Below are positions 24,758-33,303 of a stretch of 64,000 nt of DNA, piece after piece. How positions within the stretch are numbered: position 1 is the first letter of the stretch; every line of letters begins with the position of its first letter. The notes beneath the pieces are model-generated. The model searched no databases. It saw only the letters and a list, made by a program, of their open reading frames with translations, and was not told where the DNA came from. The DNA is from Aequorivita todarodis (GTDB lineage Bacteria; Bacteroidota; Bacteroidia; Flavobacteriales; Flavobacteriaceae), in the NCBI RefSeq assembly GCF_028561335.1, contig NZ_JAQQTG010000049.1, positions 1 through 64,000 on the forward strand, read 5' to 3'. The translations under genes were made by a program, and so were the position numbers.

Positions 24758-27346
24758 ATGAAAAAAATTCTTTACTTATTCATCATTTTTACCGCCAATC
24801 TTTCCTTCGCACAGGATTACAGTGGCGTGATAAAAACATATCTTGAGCAAAACCGATCAGCGTATTCGTTACAGCAGCAAGATATTTCAGACATTTCAGT
24901 GGTATCACAAAGTTTCTCAACGAGCATGCAGGCCTATACTGTTTATGTAGAACAACGATACCAAGGCATTAAATTGTTTAATTCCACTTCCCCTTTTTTG
25001 GTAAAGGATGGGGCGGTTGTAAGCGCAAAAGTTTCATTTACCGAGAACATTGCTTCAAAAGTCAATGGAGTAAATCCCGCATTAACAGCAAATATAGCCA
25101 TTGCAAAAGCGGCTGCCGCACTTGGGCTGGATGCACCTTCCAATTTAGAATTGCTTCAACAGGGAATGGATAATACCTATATTTTTTCCGATGGAAATAT
25201 TTCATTGGAAAATATTCCCGTACAGTTGGTCTATCAAAAAATGGAGAATGGCAATTCTTTAAGACTGGCTTGGGATTTAAGTATCTATTTACGCGATGCA
25301 AGCCATTATTACAGTGTGCGTATGGATGCGACGACCGGGGACTTGCTGGAAACTATGGATTGGGTTTCGCAATGCCATCTGCCTGATTTTTCTGCGACCC
25401 ATAAGCACGGCTCAAAAAACAACGAAAGTATTTTGATGGGAAACCATACTTCAATCAAAAAAAACACACTTGTAGATGCCCAATATCGGGTTTTTGCGTT
25501 GCCATTGAGAAACCCGGACGATGGGCCAGACACCTTGGTGATCAATCCTGAAGATGCAACGGCCTCCCCGTTTAAATGGCATGACACAAATGGTGCTGCA
25601 GGTGCCGAATACACAATTACACGAGGAAACAATGTTTATGCATATTTGGATTTGTGCGATACAGATTCGGGAGATTCACCCGATGGTGGGCCTACTTTGA
25701 ATTTTGATTTTCCTTTTAACCTGCCTCAGGCTCCGGCTAACTTTAGAGATGCTTCAGCCGTGAATTTGTTTTATTTGAATAATACCATTCACGATGTAAT
25801 GTACCAATATGGTTTTGATGAAGCCAGCGGCAACTTTCAGGAAAACAATTATGGCAATGGCGGTAATGGCAGCGATTCAGTAAACGCAGAAGGGCAGGAT
25901 GCCGGCGGAAACGACAATGCAAACTTTGCAACCCCACCGGATGGCGGTAACCCAAGAATGCAAATGTACCTTTGGGGTGCAAGTTCTGCACCGGTTGCAA
26001 ATATTTTTACAATTAATGGCGGCCCTCTTGCCGGAACCTATAGTGGTGTTGCCGCGGGTTTTGGAGCAGGAATCCCTATAAATCTGACCCAAGATTTAGT
26101 TTTGGTGGAGGATGATGACGCTGGTCCCTCTTCCGACCCGAATGACGGTTGCGACAATATTACGAACGGGCCGTCCATAAATGGGAAAATTGCCGTAATA
26201 AGAAGAGGGGAATGTGAATTTGGATTTAAGGTTTTGGCCGCGCAAAACAACGGTGCCGTTGCAGCTATTATTGTAAACAATGTGGCCGGCAATCCACCGC
26301 TTATGGGTGGCGGCGTCTTTGGCTGCCAAGTTACAATTCCGGCATTTGCCATTTCAAATGTTGATGGAGAGCCTATAATAACTCTTTTAGACGGTGGTGG
26401 TTCCGTAAACGGGACAATAAACGGGACAGATGTTCCGGTAAGCCGTGACGGCGATCTTGACACTGAAGTTGTTGTACATGAATATGGCCACGGAATCTCA
26501 AACCGACTTACCGGCGGGCCTAACAATACAGGATGCCTGCAGAACGAAGAACAAATGGGAGAGGGCTGGAGCGATTTTTTCGCATTGGTGATGACAATCT
26601 ATAATGGAGACCAAGGAGCAGATGTAAGGCCGATGGCCTCTTACGCCTCTGGCGATCCCAATGGAATCAGGACCCATCCTTACAGTACAAATTTTGGTGT
26701 AAATCCACATACTTATGACGACATTAAAACCGAAGTTGCCCCACACGGAGTGGGATCGGTATGGGCAGCGATGCTTTGGGAAATGACGTGGGATTTAATA
26801 GATGAATACGGTTTTGATCCGGATATTTACAATGGAAATGGCGGTAACAATGTAGCATTGCAACTGGTAATCGATGGTTTGAAACTACAGCCCTGTAGCC
26901 CGGGATTTGTGGATGGAAGAGATGCTATTCTTGAAGCAGATGTATTGGCCAACGGTGGCGCAAACAGATGTATTATTTGGCATGCTTTTGCCAGAAGAGG
27001 CCTTGGGTTAAGTGCAAGTCAAGGAAGTTCATCCAGCAAGTCTGACGGCACTGAAGCTTTTGATGTACCTGTTGATTGCCAATTAGGAACAAACGATAAT
27101 GGTAGCATTAAGAATTTCATAATCTATCCAAACCCGTCCAAGGGCGAAATAAACATTATGTCTAGAGTTGATGTGGGCAACGCAACCCTTTCTATATTTG
27201 ATATAAATGGCAGAAAAGTCTTTACCCAGCAAGTAGAGCTCCATAACAGCACAAGCATTCAGGCAGGGGGGCTTAATGCAGGGGTTTATTTGATAAAGAT
27301 AGAAAGTGAAAATAGCACACAAACTTCTAAATTAATTATCAATTAA
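24758..27346 (+). CDS. M36 (fungalysin-like) metallopeptidase with PA domain and T9SS sorting domain
   Basis: 862 aa from the ATG at 24758 (MKKILYLFIIFTANLSFAQ signal peptide). A start 45 nt upstream would bury the signal. Order: an N-terminal propeptide (FTP-like, about 20-185), the catalytic core with an inserted PA domain (about 430-550, GKIAVIRRGECEFGFKV), the zinc site VVVHEYGHGISNRL near 573 and the downstream ligand in QMGEGWSDFF. A C-terminal T9SS type A domain (YPNPSKGEINIMSRVDVG to LIIN, last ~75) follows. It should be exported to the surface or medium and degrade proteins. The adjacent gene is a close paralogue. Confidence 0.92.
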   Translation: MKKILYLFIIFTANLSFAQDYSGVIKTYLEQNRSAYSLQQQDISDISVVSQSFSTSMQAYTVYVEQRYQGIKLFNSTSPFLVKDGAVVSAKVSFTENIASKVNGVNPALTANIAIAKAAAALGLDAPSNLELLQQGMDNTYIFSDGNISLENIPVQLVYQKMENGNSLRLAWDLSIYLRDASHYYSVRMDATTGDLLETMDWVSQCHLPDFSATHKHGSKNNESILMGNHTSIKKNTLVDAQYRVFALPLRNPDDGPDTLVINPEDATASPFKWHDTNGAAGAEYTITRGNNVYAYLDLCDTDSGDSPDGGPTLNFDFPFNLPQAPANFRDASAVNLFYLNNTIHDVMYQYGFDEASGNFQENNYGNGGNGSDSVNAEGQDAGGNDNANFATPPDGGNPRMQMYLWGASSAPVANIFTINGGPLAGTYSGVAAGFGAGIPINLTQDLVLVEDDDAGPSSDPNDGCDNITNGPSINGKIAVIRRGECEFGFKVLAAQNNGAVAAIIVNNVAGNPPLMGGGVFGCQVTIPAFAISNVDGEPIITLLDGGGSVNGTINGTDVPVSRDGDLDTEVVVHEYGHGISNRLTGGPNNTGCLQNEEQMGEGWSDFFALVMTIYNGDQGADVRPMASYASGDPNGIRTHPYSTNFGVNPHTYDDIKTEVAPHGVGSVWAAMLWEMTWDLIDEYGFDPDIYNGNGGNNVALQLVIDGLKLQPCSPGFVDGRDAILEADVLANGGANRCIIWHAFARRGLGLSASQGSSSSKSDGTEAFDVPVDCQLGTNDNGSIKNFIIYPNPSKGEINIMSRVDVGNATLSIFDINGRKVFTQQVELHNSTSIQAGGLNAGVYLIKIESENSTQTSKLIIN

Positions 27347-27369
27347 ATACGGGTAATTTTTATAGGTAA

Positions 27370-27400
27370 AGAGAGGCCTTATAGCGGCCTCTTTTTATTT
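27370..27400 (+). terminator. Terminator after the first M36 gene
   Basis: AGAGGCC pairs with GGCCTCT (27372-27378, 27386-27392), followed by TTTTATTTT. The rest of the 285-bp gap to the second protease gene is AT-rich with no clear feature. Confidence 0.85.
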
Positions 27401-27631
27401 TCTATAGGAAATACTAACCATTTGACACCTAAGTTTTGAAGAGTCGAAATAGGGCTCAAAATTAAAATATTGGAATATTACACGTCTAAATATGTTAAAA
27501 AATGAGTTGAAGAAGGTTTTATAGCCAATTTTATGATATTTTTATAAATTCTATTTTTGGAAATTTTATATCAACATTTTTTTTGATCAATCATTTCTGA
27601 TCGTAATCACCTAAAAACTTAATTTTATCTT

Positions 27632-30220
27632 ATGAAAAAAATTCTTTACTTACTTGTCATTTTTGCTGTAAATGTTTCCTTTGCACAGGATTACAGCACT
27701 GTGATAAAATCGTACCTTCAACAAAACAGAGCGCAGTATTCGCTACAACAGCAGGATATTTCGGATATTTCAATTGCTTCCCAGAGTTTGTCAAAAAGCA
27801 TGAAAGTCCACAATGTTTATGTTGAACAACGCTACCAAGGCATTAAATTATTCAATTCGGTTTCCCCATTCGTTATAAAAGATGGGGCTGTAATAAGCGC
27901 GAAACTTTCTTTTACTGAAAATGCTGCTGCAAAAGTAAACAGCACTTCCCCGTCTATTTCCGCGGTAATGGCAATATCAAAAGCTGCAAACGGGCTTGGT
28001 CTGGAAAATCCTTCAAATCTTAATTTATTGGAAACAATTTCAGATAACAGCTACATTTTTTCCAATGGCAATATTTCTCTTGAAAACATTCCCGTAGAAC
28101 TTGTTTATCAAAAAATGGATGAAACGGGCGCATTAAAACTTGCTTGGGATTTGAGTATCTACCTACTGGATGCCTCACATTATTACAGTGTTCGTGTTGA
28201 TGCCCTTACTGGGGAATTATTGGATACAAACGATTGGGTGGTGAGCTGTAATTTTGAAGGATCGCACTCCCATACCAATTCAGGCAGTATGCTTTTCTCA
28301 AATACTAAAGTAAACCATTCAAGCCGCACGCTTGGCGATGGTTCTTCGTATCGTGTATTTCCTTTGCCGCTGATTGCTCCTAACGATGGAGACGACCAGA
28401 TAGTTTCTGACCCTTCCGACCCTATCGCTTCCCCATTTGGATGGCATGATTGGGATGGAGTAGCCGGTCCAGAGTTTACGGTAACTAAGGGTAACAATGT
28501 TCTGGCAAATGAAGACCGAAACGGTAACAATGGTAATGGTGATACCGCTGAAGGTGGCCCAACACTTACCTTTGATTTTCCTTTTGACCTTCCGCAGGTT
28601 CCAGTTAACTTTTTGGATGGGGCGATTACCAATTTGTTTTATATGAACAACATGATGCACGACATTCTTTACCATTACGGTTTTGATGAGGCAAGCGGAA
28701 ACTTCCAAAAAAACAACTATGGCAACCCGGGCAATGGAAATGACTTTGTTGTTGCCGATGCGCAGGATGGCAGTGGCCTGAACAACGCAAACTTTGGAAC
28801 CCCACCTGATGGTGGCGCACCAAGAATGCAAATGTATCTGTGGAGTGCCCCAGGCAAAGTATTGGGAACTTTTCTTACCGTGAATAACGGTCCGTTGGCT
28901 GGTGTTTATTATGCAGCCGATTCCAATTTTGCACCTGAATTACCGGTTTCTCCCATAACTGCAGATTTAGTGGTGATTGAAGATGACGGAGGCGATCCGA
29001 ACGACGGTTGTAACAATGTAACCAACGGGGCTGATTTGAACGGTAAAATTGTTGTAATCAGAAGAGGAACTTGCGCTTACAACATAAAAACCCTCGCTGC
29101 ACAAAATGAGGGTGCGGTAGCTGTAATAGTTGTGAATGACGTTCCCGGAGACCCTCTTGCAATGGGAGGAAATGGTTCCGGCATCACAATACCTGCTATT
29201 ATGGTCTATCAATCAGACGGAGAGGCATTGATTACCTCACTTCTAAATGGAGATACCATAAACGCCACTTTAAAAAATGACGGTTCAGGAAATGATCCTT
29301 TCCAAAGAGATGGCGATCTTGACAATGTGATTATCGCACACGAATACGGCCATGGCGTTTCCAACCGTTTAACCGGTGGTCCAAACAATACTGGCTGTCT
29401 TCAAAATGAAGAACAGATGGGCGAAGGTTGGAGCGATTATTTTGGACTGATACTTACAATGAAGCCAGGTGACACCAGAAACGACTACCGAGGTATAGGT
29501 ACCTATGCCCTGGGTGAAGGAATAGGTGGAAGAGGCTTGAGAACCAAATATTACAACACAGACTTCGCAGTAAATAATTTTACATACAATAGCATTAAGA
29601 CCCAAGCAGTTCCTCACGGGGTAGGCTCCGTTTGGACAACCATGCTTTGGGATTTAACTTGGGATTTGATTGACCAATACGGTTTTGACCCAGATATTAA
29701 AAACGGAACCGGCGGTAATAACATTGCGCTTCAACTTATTATGGACGGAATGAAACTTCAGCCTTGCAGCCCGGGATTTGTAGATGGGCGTGATGCTATC
29801 CTGGAAGCAGACCAACTTCTTTATGCAGGGGCTAACAGATGTCTTATCTGGCGTGCTTTTGCCAAGAGAGGTCTTGGAGAAAATGCTTCCCAAGGAAGTA
29901 CCAACAGCAGATCCGATGGAACAGAGAATTTTGATATTCCAGTAGGATGTGAGTTAGGTATTTCTGATAATGACGCTAACAAAATCAATTTCATAGTATA
30001 TCCAAATCCTTCAAATGGAGAACTTAGCATCAAATCTCGAATAGATGTTGGAGAAGCTACAATCTCTATTTTTGATATGAACGGTAGAAAAGTGTTCAAC
30101 CAAACAATTGAACTTCACCAAAGCGCGACCATCAATGCATCTGCGCTTACTTCAGGTATCTACTTGATGCAGATTGACAGTGCTGACCGTTCGCAGACAA
30201 CTAAATTGATAATCAACTAA
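27632..30220 (+). CDS. M36 (fungalysin-like) metallopeptidase, tandem paralogue
   Basis: 862 aa with the same architecture as its neighbour: signal peptide MKKILYLLVIFAVNVSFAQ, propeptide, core with PA insertion (GKIVVIRRGTCAYNIKT), zinc site IIAHEYGHGVSNRL near 569, GEGWSDYF, and a T9SS C-terminal domain ending TKLIIN. The two proteins are collinear and very similar throughout, and their leaders share CTAAAAACTTAAT just before the ATG, so the duplication included the translation start region. Both active sites are intact. Differences cluster in the loops after the propeptide and in the PA domain, suggesting different substrates or export timing. Confidence 0.92.
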   Translation: MKKILYLLVIFAVNVSFAQDYSTVIKSYLQQNRAQYSLQQQDISDISIASQSLSKSMKVHNVYVEQRYQGIKLFNSVSPFVIKDGAVISAKLSFTENAAAKVNSTSPSISAVMAISKAANGLGLENPSNLNLLETISDNSYIFSNGNISLENIPVELVYQKMDETGALKLAWDLSIYLLDASHYYSVRVDALTGELLDTNDWVVSCNFEGSHSHTNSGSMLFSNTKVNHSSRTLGDGSSYRVFPLPLIAPNDGDDQIVSDPSDPIASPFGWHDWDGVAGPEFTVTKGNNVLANEDRNGNNGNGDTAEGGPTLTFDFPFDLPQVPVNFLDGAITNLFYMNNMMHDILYHYGFDEASGNFQKNNYGNPGNGNDFVVADAQDGSGLNNANFGTPPDGGAPRMQMYLWSAPGKVLGTFLTVNNGPLAGVYYAADSNFAPELPVSPITADLVVIEDDGGDPNDGCNNVTNGADLNGKIVVIRRGTCAYNIKTLAAQNEGAVAVIVVNDVPGDPLAMGGNGSGITIPAIMVYQSDGEALITSLLNGDTINATLKNDGSGNDPFQRDGDLDNVIIAHEYGHGVSNRLTGGPNNTGCLQNEEQMGEGWSDYFGLILTMKPGDTRNDYRGIGTYALGEGIGGRGLRTKYYNTDFAVNNFTYNSIKTQAVPHGVGSVWTTMLWDLTWDLIDQYGFDPDIKNGTGGNNIALQLIMDGMKLQPCSPGFVDGRDAILEADQLLYAGANRCLIWRAFAKRGLGENASQGSTNSRSDGTENFDIPVGCELGISDNDANKINFIVYPNPSNGELSIKSRIDVGEATISIFDMNGRKVFNQTIELHQSATINASALTSGIYLMQIDSADRSQTTKLIIN

Positions 30221-30244
30221 GATTGGATATCATTTTTGAAACTG

Positions 30245-30274
30245 AAAAGGGGCTCGAAAGAGCCTCTTTTTTTT
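30245..30274 (+). terminator. Terminator between the second M36 gene and dxs
   Basis: AGGGGCTC/GAGCCTCT stem with a GAAA tetraloop and eight T residues on the plus strand. Its last bases touch the dxs stop codon. Confidence 0.85.
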
Positions 30275-32051
30275 ATAGATTTTTTTGAAGGATTTGTTTT
30301 ATTTTTTCAGAAGAAATACCTGCGATTTCCTGTAATTCTGAAATGGTTCCGTGTTGGGGAAAAACATCGGGAATGCCCGTAACCACAATTTTGTTCGTAT
30401 AACCTTTGGAAGCAGCGAAAGCAGCAACCGAAGTTCCCAGGCCGCCAAGAATCGTTCCGTCTTCAACGGTAATAATTGTTTTGTATTTCTTGAAAATTTG
30501 ATGAAGAAGCGCCTCATCCAAAGGCTTTAGGAAACGCATATCAACCAAGCCAATTTTTTCCTGTTGCGGAGGCGATAACATTTTCATTGCTTTTAGCGCA
30601 TTTTCGGCTATGGTTCCAAGGGTCAGGACAGCTATTTCGTTCCCTTCTTTCAAAACAGCAGCTTTTCCGATTTCAATATTGCTAAAAGGATTTTGCCATT
30701 CCAAAATCTTTCCCCTACCGCGTGGATAGCGGATAAATATCGGCAAATCCAGTCCCTGCTGGGCCGTAAACATGATATTGCGCAGCTCCATTTCATTACG
30801 GGGCGCGAAAATGATGAGGTTTGGGATACAGTTTAAATAGGCCAAATCAAAAATACCGTGGTGTGTGGCGCCGTCTTCACCCACAATGCCAGCGCGGTCC
30901 AAACAGAAAATAACGGGTATTTTCTGAAGACAAACATCGTGAATTACCTGATCGTAAGCTCGTTGTAAAAAAGTGGAATAAATATTACAGAACACATAAA
31001 ATCCCTGTGTTGCCATGCCCGCAGCAAAAGTAACGGAATGCTGTTCGGCGATTCCAACGTCAAAGGCCCGTTCAGGATATGCATCCATCATGAATTTTAA
31101 GGAGCTTCCAGTGGGCATTGCGGGAGTAATACCTATAATTTTTTTATTTTTTGAAGCAAGTTCAACGAGTGTTTTTCCGAATACATCTTGAAATTTAGGA
31201 GGTTGCACCTCAGTGCTTTTTGGAGCCAGATTACCTGTAAGTGCATCAAATTTGCCGGGTGCGTGATATATCACTTGGTTTTCTTCGGCTTGCCGTAACC
31301 CCTTGCCCTTGGTTGTAATTATGTGGAGTATTTTTGGTCCCGGAACATTTTTAAGTCTTTCCAGTTCTGAAATGACCAAGTTCAAATTATGGCCGTCAAT
31401 GGGCCCCGAATAGTTGAAGTTTAAAGCTTCAAAAATATTGTCAGCGTCCTTTGCGCCATTGGATTTCACTTTGGTGAAATATTCCTTTAACGCACCCACG
31501 CTTGGGTCTATGCCAATGGCGTTATCGTTTAAAATTATCAAGAGATTGGTGTCCGTAACGCCGGCATGGTTTAAGGCTTCAAAAGCCATTCCACTGGCGA
31601 TGGAGGCATCGCCGACTACAGCTATATGCTGTTTGTCAATTTCGCCTTTCAATTTGGAGGCAATGGCCATTCCCAAGGCGGCGGAAATTGCGGTACTGCT
31701 ATGTCCAACCCCAAACGTGTCGTATTCACTTTCGTCGCGTTTTGGAAAACCACTGATACCGCCCAACTGTCGGTTTGTGTGAAAAATCTCTTTTCTTCCG
31801 GTCAAAATTTTATGGCCGTAGGCTTGGTGGCCCACGTCCCAAACCAAAATATCATCGGGCGTTTTAAACACATAATGAAGTGCAATGGTAAGTTCTACCA
31901 CGCCCAGACTGGCGCCCAAGTGCCCTTCTTTTGCAGCAACTATGTTTATAATGAATTCACGAAGTTCCCGTGCCAATTGCGGCAATTTTTCCTGCGGAAT
32001 TTTCCGAAGGTCTTCGGGGGAATGAATGCTATTTAATAATTTTTCTGACAC
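30273..32051 (-). CDS. dxs: 1-deoxy-D-xylulose-5-phosphate synthase
   Basis: First enzyme of the MEP isoprenoid pathway; condenses pyruvate and glyceraldehyde 3-phosphate with thiamine diphosphate. Visible: GHLGASLGVVELTIALHYVF, the ThDP-binding GDASIASGMAFEALNHAG with the later NDN, DRAGIVGEDGATHHG, and the C-terminal transketolase domain. An in-frame ATG at 32072 exists, but a perfect -7 (TATCTTTG) lies between it and the GTG at 32051, and the GTG gives VSEKLLNSIHSPEDLRKIP, which fits the family N-terminus. I therefore start at the GTG (592 aa). Confidence 0.93.
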   Translation of the reverse strand: MSEKLLNSIHSPEDLRKIPQEKLPQLARELREFIINIVAAKEGHLGASLGVVELTIALHYVFKTPDDILVWDVGHQAYGHKILTGRKEIFHTNRQLGGISGFPKRDESEYDTFGVGHSSTAISAALGMAIASKLKGEIDKQHIAVVGDASIASGMAFEALNHAGVTDTNLLIILNDNAIGIDPSVGALKEYFTKVKSNGAKDADNIFEALNFNYSGPIDGHNLNLVISELERLKNVPGPKILHIITTKGKGLRQAEENQVIYHAPGKFDALTGNLAPKSTEVQPPKFQDVFGKTLVELASKNKKIIGITPAMPTGSSLKFMMDAYPERAFDVGIAEQHSVTFAAGMATQGFYVFCNIYSTFLQRAYDQVIHDVCLQKIPVIFCLDRAGIVGEDGATHHGIFDLAYLNCIPNLIIFAPRNEMELRNIMFTAQQGLDLPIFIRYPRGRGKILEWQNPFSNIEIGKAAVLKEGNEIAVLTLGTIAENALKAMKMLSPPQQEKIGLVDMRFLKPLDEALLHQIFKKYKTIITVEDGTILGGLGTSVAAFAASKGYTNKIVVTGIPDVFPQHGTISELQEIAGISSEKIKQILQKNL

Positions 32052-32055
32052 AGGA

Positions 32056-32063
32056 CAAAGATA
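32056..32063 (-). promoter_or_regulatory. -7 promoter element (TATCTTTG) of dxs
   Basis: A perfect -7 on the minus strand, 4 nt before the GTG start; implies a leaderless dxs transcript and rules out the upstream ATG. Confidence 0.7.
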
Positions 32064-32101
32064 GGTTTTCAAAATTGTATATTTGGGTTGAGGGGATTTA
32101 G

Positions 32102-32227
32102 AAGTTTATAAGTTTAGTCTAAAATTAGGGCACTATGAGAATATTTGGCTTTGAAAAATTACAGGTTTGGCAAAAATCAAGAGAACTTTCTGTCTTTGCT
32201 CATCTCGCTAAACCTTATAACCTTTAA
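32102..32227 (+). pseudogene. Deletion relic of a four-helix-bundle (S23/IVS-like) gene with its ends
   Basis: AAGTTTATAAGTTTAG (32102-32117) is followed by an ATG at 32135 that encodes MRIFGFEKLQVWQKSRELSV, about 14 of 20 residues identical to the start of the intact gene at 41956-42327. Homology then stops abruptly, and the frame closes at 32227 after 30 codons. The right edge (32208-32223) read backwards, AGGTTATAAGGTTTAG, is an imperfect inverted copy of the left edge. It looks like a deletion derivative of the element. It abuts the TTG start of tadA. Confidence 0.65.
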
Positions 32228-32230
32228 GTT

Positions 32231-32680
32231 TTGATTAACCCCTACGACGATACCTATTTTATGAAACGCGCCCTCCAAGAGGCAGAAGCCGCCTATGATA
32301 AAGGCGAAATACCCATTGGCGCCGTTATAGTCATAAACAACCAAATAATTGCCCGGGCACACAATCTTACCGAAACGCTAAACGATGTTACGGCCCATGC
32401 CGAAATGCAGGCCATTACTGCTGCCGCTAATTTTTTGGGAGGAAAATATTTGATTGATTGTACGCTTTACGTAACCATTGAGCCCTGCCAAATGTGCGCT
32501 GGGGCTTTGTTTTGGAGCCAGATTTCAAAAGTTGTTTATGGCGCAAGAGATGAACATCGTGGGTGTATTGCCCTAAATGCGAAACTTCATCCTAAAACAG
32601 TGCTTACTGGCGGCGTAATGGCCGATGAGGCATCACAACTGCTAAAACGGTTCTTTATCGAGAAAAGGAACTTAAACTAA
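32231..32680 (+). CDS. tadA: tRNA-specific adenosine deaminase
   Basis: 149 aa. Zinc deaminase motifs: TAHAEMQAI (about 54-62, His ligand and catalytic Glu) and PCQMCAGAL (about 84-92, Cys ligands), with the TadA-type ARDEHRGCIALN near 104-115. It makes inosine at the wobble base of tRNA-Arg(ACG). The start given is a TTG, because INPYDDTYFMKRALQEAE matches the family N-terminus; an ATG 30 nt downstream (32261) is the alternative. The relic element lies directly upstream and may have replaced the original promoter or leader. Confidence 0.88.
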   Translation: MINPYDDTYFMKRALQEAEAAYDKGEIPIGAVIVINNQIIARAHNLTETLNDVTAHAEMQAITAAANFLGGKYLIDCTLYVTIEPCQMCAGALFWSQISKVVYGARDEHRGCIALNAKLHPKTVLTGGVMADEASQLLKRFFIEKRNLN

Positions 32681-32683
32681 ATT

Positions 32684-32712
32684 AAAAAAGCCTTTCAAAA
32701 ATGAAAGGCCCT
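32684..32712 (-). terminator. Terminator between tadA and the cold-shock gene
   Basis: GCCTTTCA and TGAAAGGC (32690-32697, 32702-32709) form a perfect stem. The minus strand continues in TTTTTTAATTT, so it mainly serves the cold-shock gene and may also slow tadA transcripts. Confidence 0.8.
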
Positions 32713-32734
32713 TGGTTTCCAAATCGTATATCTT

Positions 32735-32932
32735 TTAGTCATGGATTACGCGCACTTGGGCGGCAACCATTCCTTTTCTTCCTTCCTCTTCAACATATTC
32801 TACTTTGTCCCCTTCGTTAATGGCTTCACCATTTAAGCCGGTTACGTGTACAAAAATGTCCTTTCCGGTTTCATCATTGGTGATAAAACCAAAACCTTTT
32901 GATTCGTTAAAAAACTTTACTGTTCCTTCCAT
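32735..32932 (-). CDS. Cold-shock domain protein (CspA family)
   Basis: 65 aa, a single cold-shock domain. RNP1 (KGFGFI, about 12-17) and RNP2 (DIFVHV, about 25-30) are intact, so it should bind single-stranded RNA or DNA and act as an RNA chaperone. It is monocistronic with a leader of about 25 nt by the -7 position, shorter than the long regulated leaders of E. coli cspA. Whether it is cold-inducible cannot be judged. Confidence 0.95.
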   Translation of the reverse strand: MEGTVKFFNESKGFGFITNDETGKDIFVHVTGLNGEAINEGDKVEYVEEEGRKGMVAAQVRVIHD

Positions 32933-32962
32933 TGTAAATAAAAAATAAATTAATAATTAGAT

Positions 32963-32970
32963 ACAAATGT
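32963..32970 (-). promoter_or_regulatory. -7 promoter element (TACATTTG) of the cold-shock gene
   Basis: Minus-strand TACATTTG fits TAnnTTTG, 30 nt before the ATG at 32932. Confidence 0.6.
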
Positions 32971-33028
32971 ATAATAATTATGATTTCATGAGTTAAGGAA
33001 ATCAAAAATTTTTATAGCTGCCCGTTGC

Positions 33029-33274
33029 TCAAATCTTCTTATCTTTTTGGTAATCCTGCATTTTCTGAATGTTTTCCTTGGTAAGCATATAGTCCTTTAC
33101 ACTGCGGTTTTTCCAGCGGTGATAGATGAATAGGGGCATTAAAATAAAAAATCCGACCAATAAGGTAAGGCCGATAATCAAGTTGCCAGTGCCTTCATCT
33201 GTGGATTTTATGTAAAAACCAACACCTAAACTTATAGCTACGGATATAAATAATATTGCAATAACGTACTTCAT
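33029..33274 (-). CDS. Small two-helix membrane protein, 81 aa
   Basis: Two hydrophobic segments (VIAILFISVAISLGVGFYI and LIIGLTLLVGFFILMPLFI) separated by a short polar loop, then a basic cytoplasmic tail (HRWKNRSVKDYMLTKENIQKMQDYQKDKKI, described by its Lys-rich 52-81 region). Not a family I can name. It lies 29 nt downstream of the CLC channel gene on the same strand and is probably its operon partner. Confidence 0.7.
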   Translation of the reverse strand: MKYVIAILFISVAISLGVGFYIKSTDEGTGNLIIGLTLLVGFFILMPLFIYHRWKNRSVKDYMLTKENIQKMQDYQKDKKI

Positions 33275-33303
33275 TTTTTAGTTTTTGACTACTGACCACT
33301 GAA

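Noticed and set aside
26038-26526. A 162-codon antisense frame in the first M36 gene
   Set aside because: It is complementary to a fully supported coding sequence and has no family resemblance.
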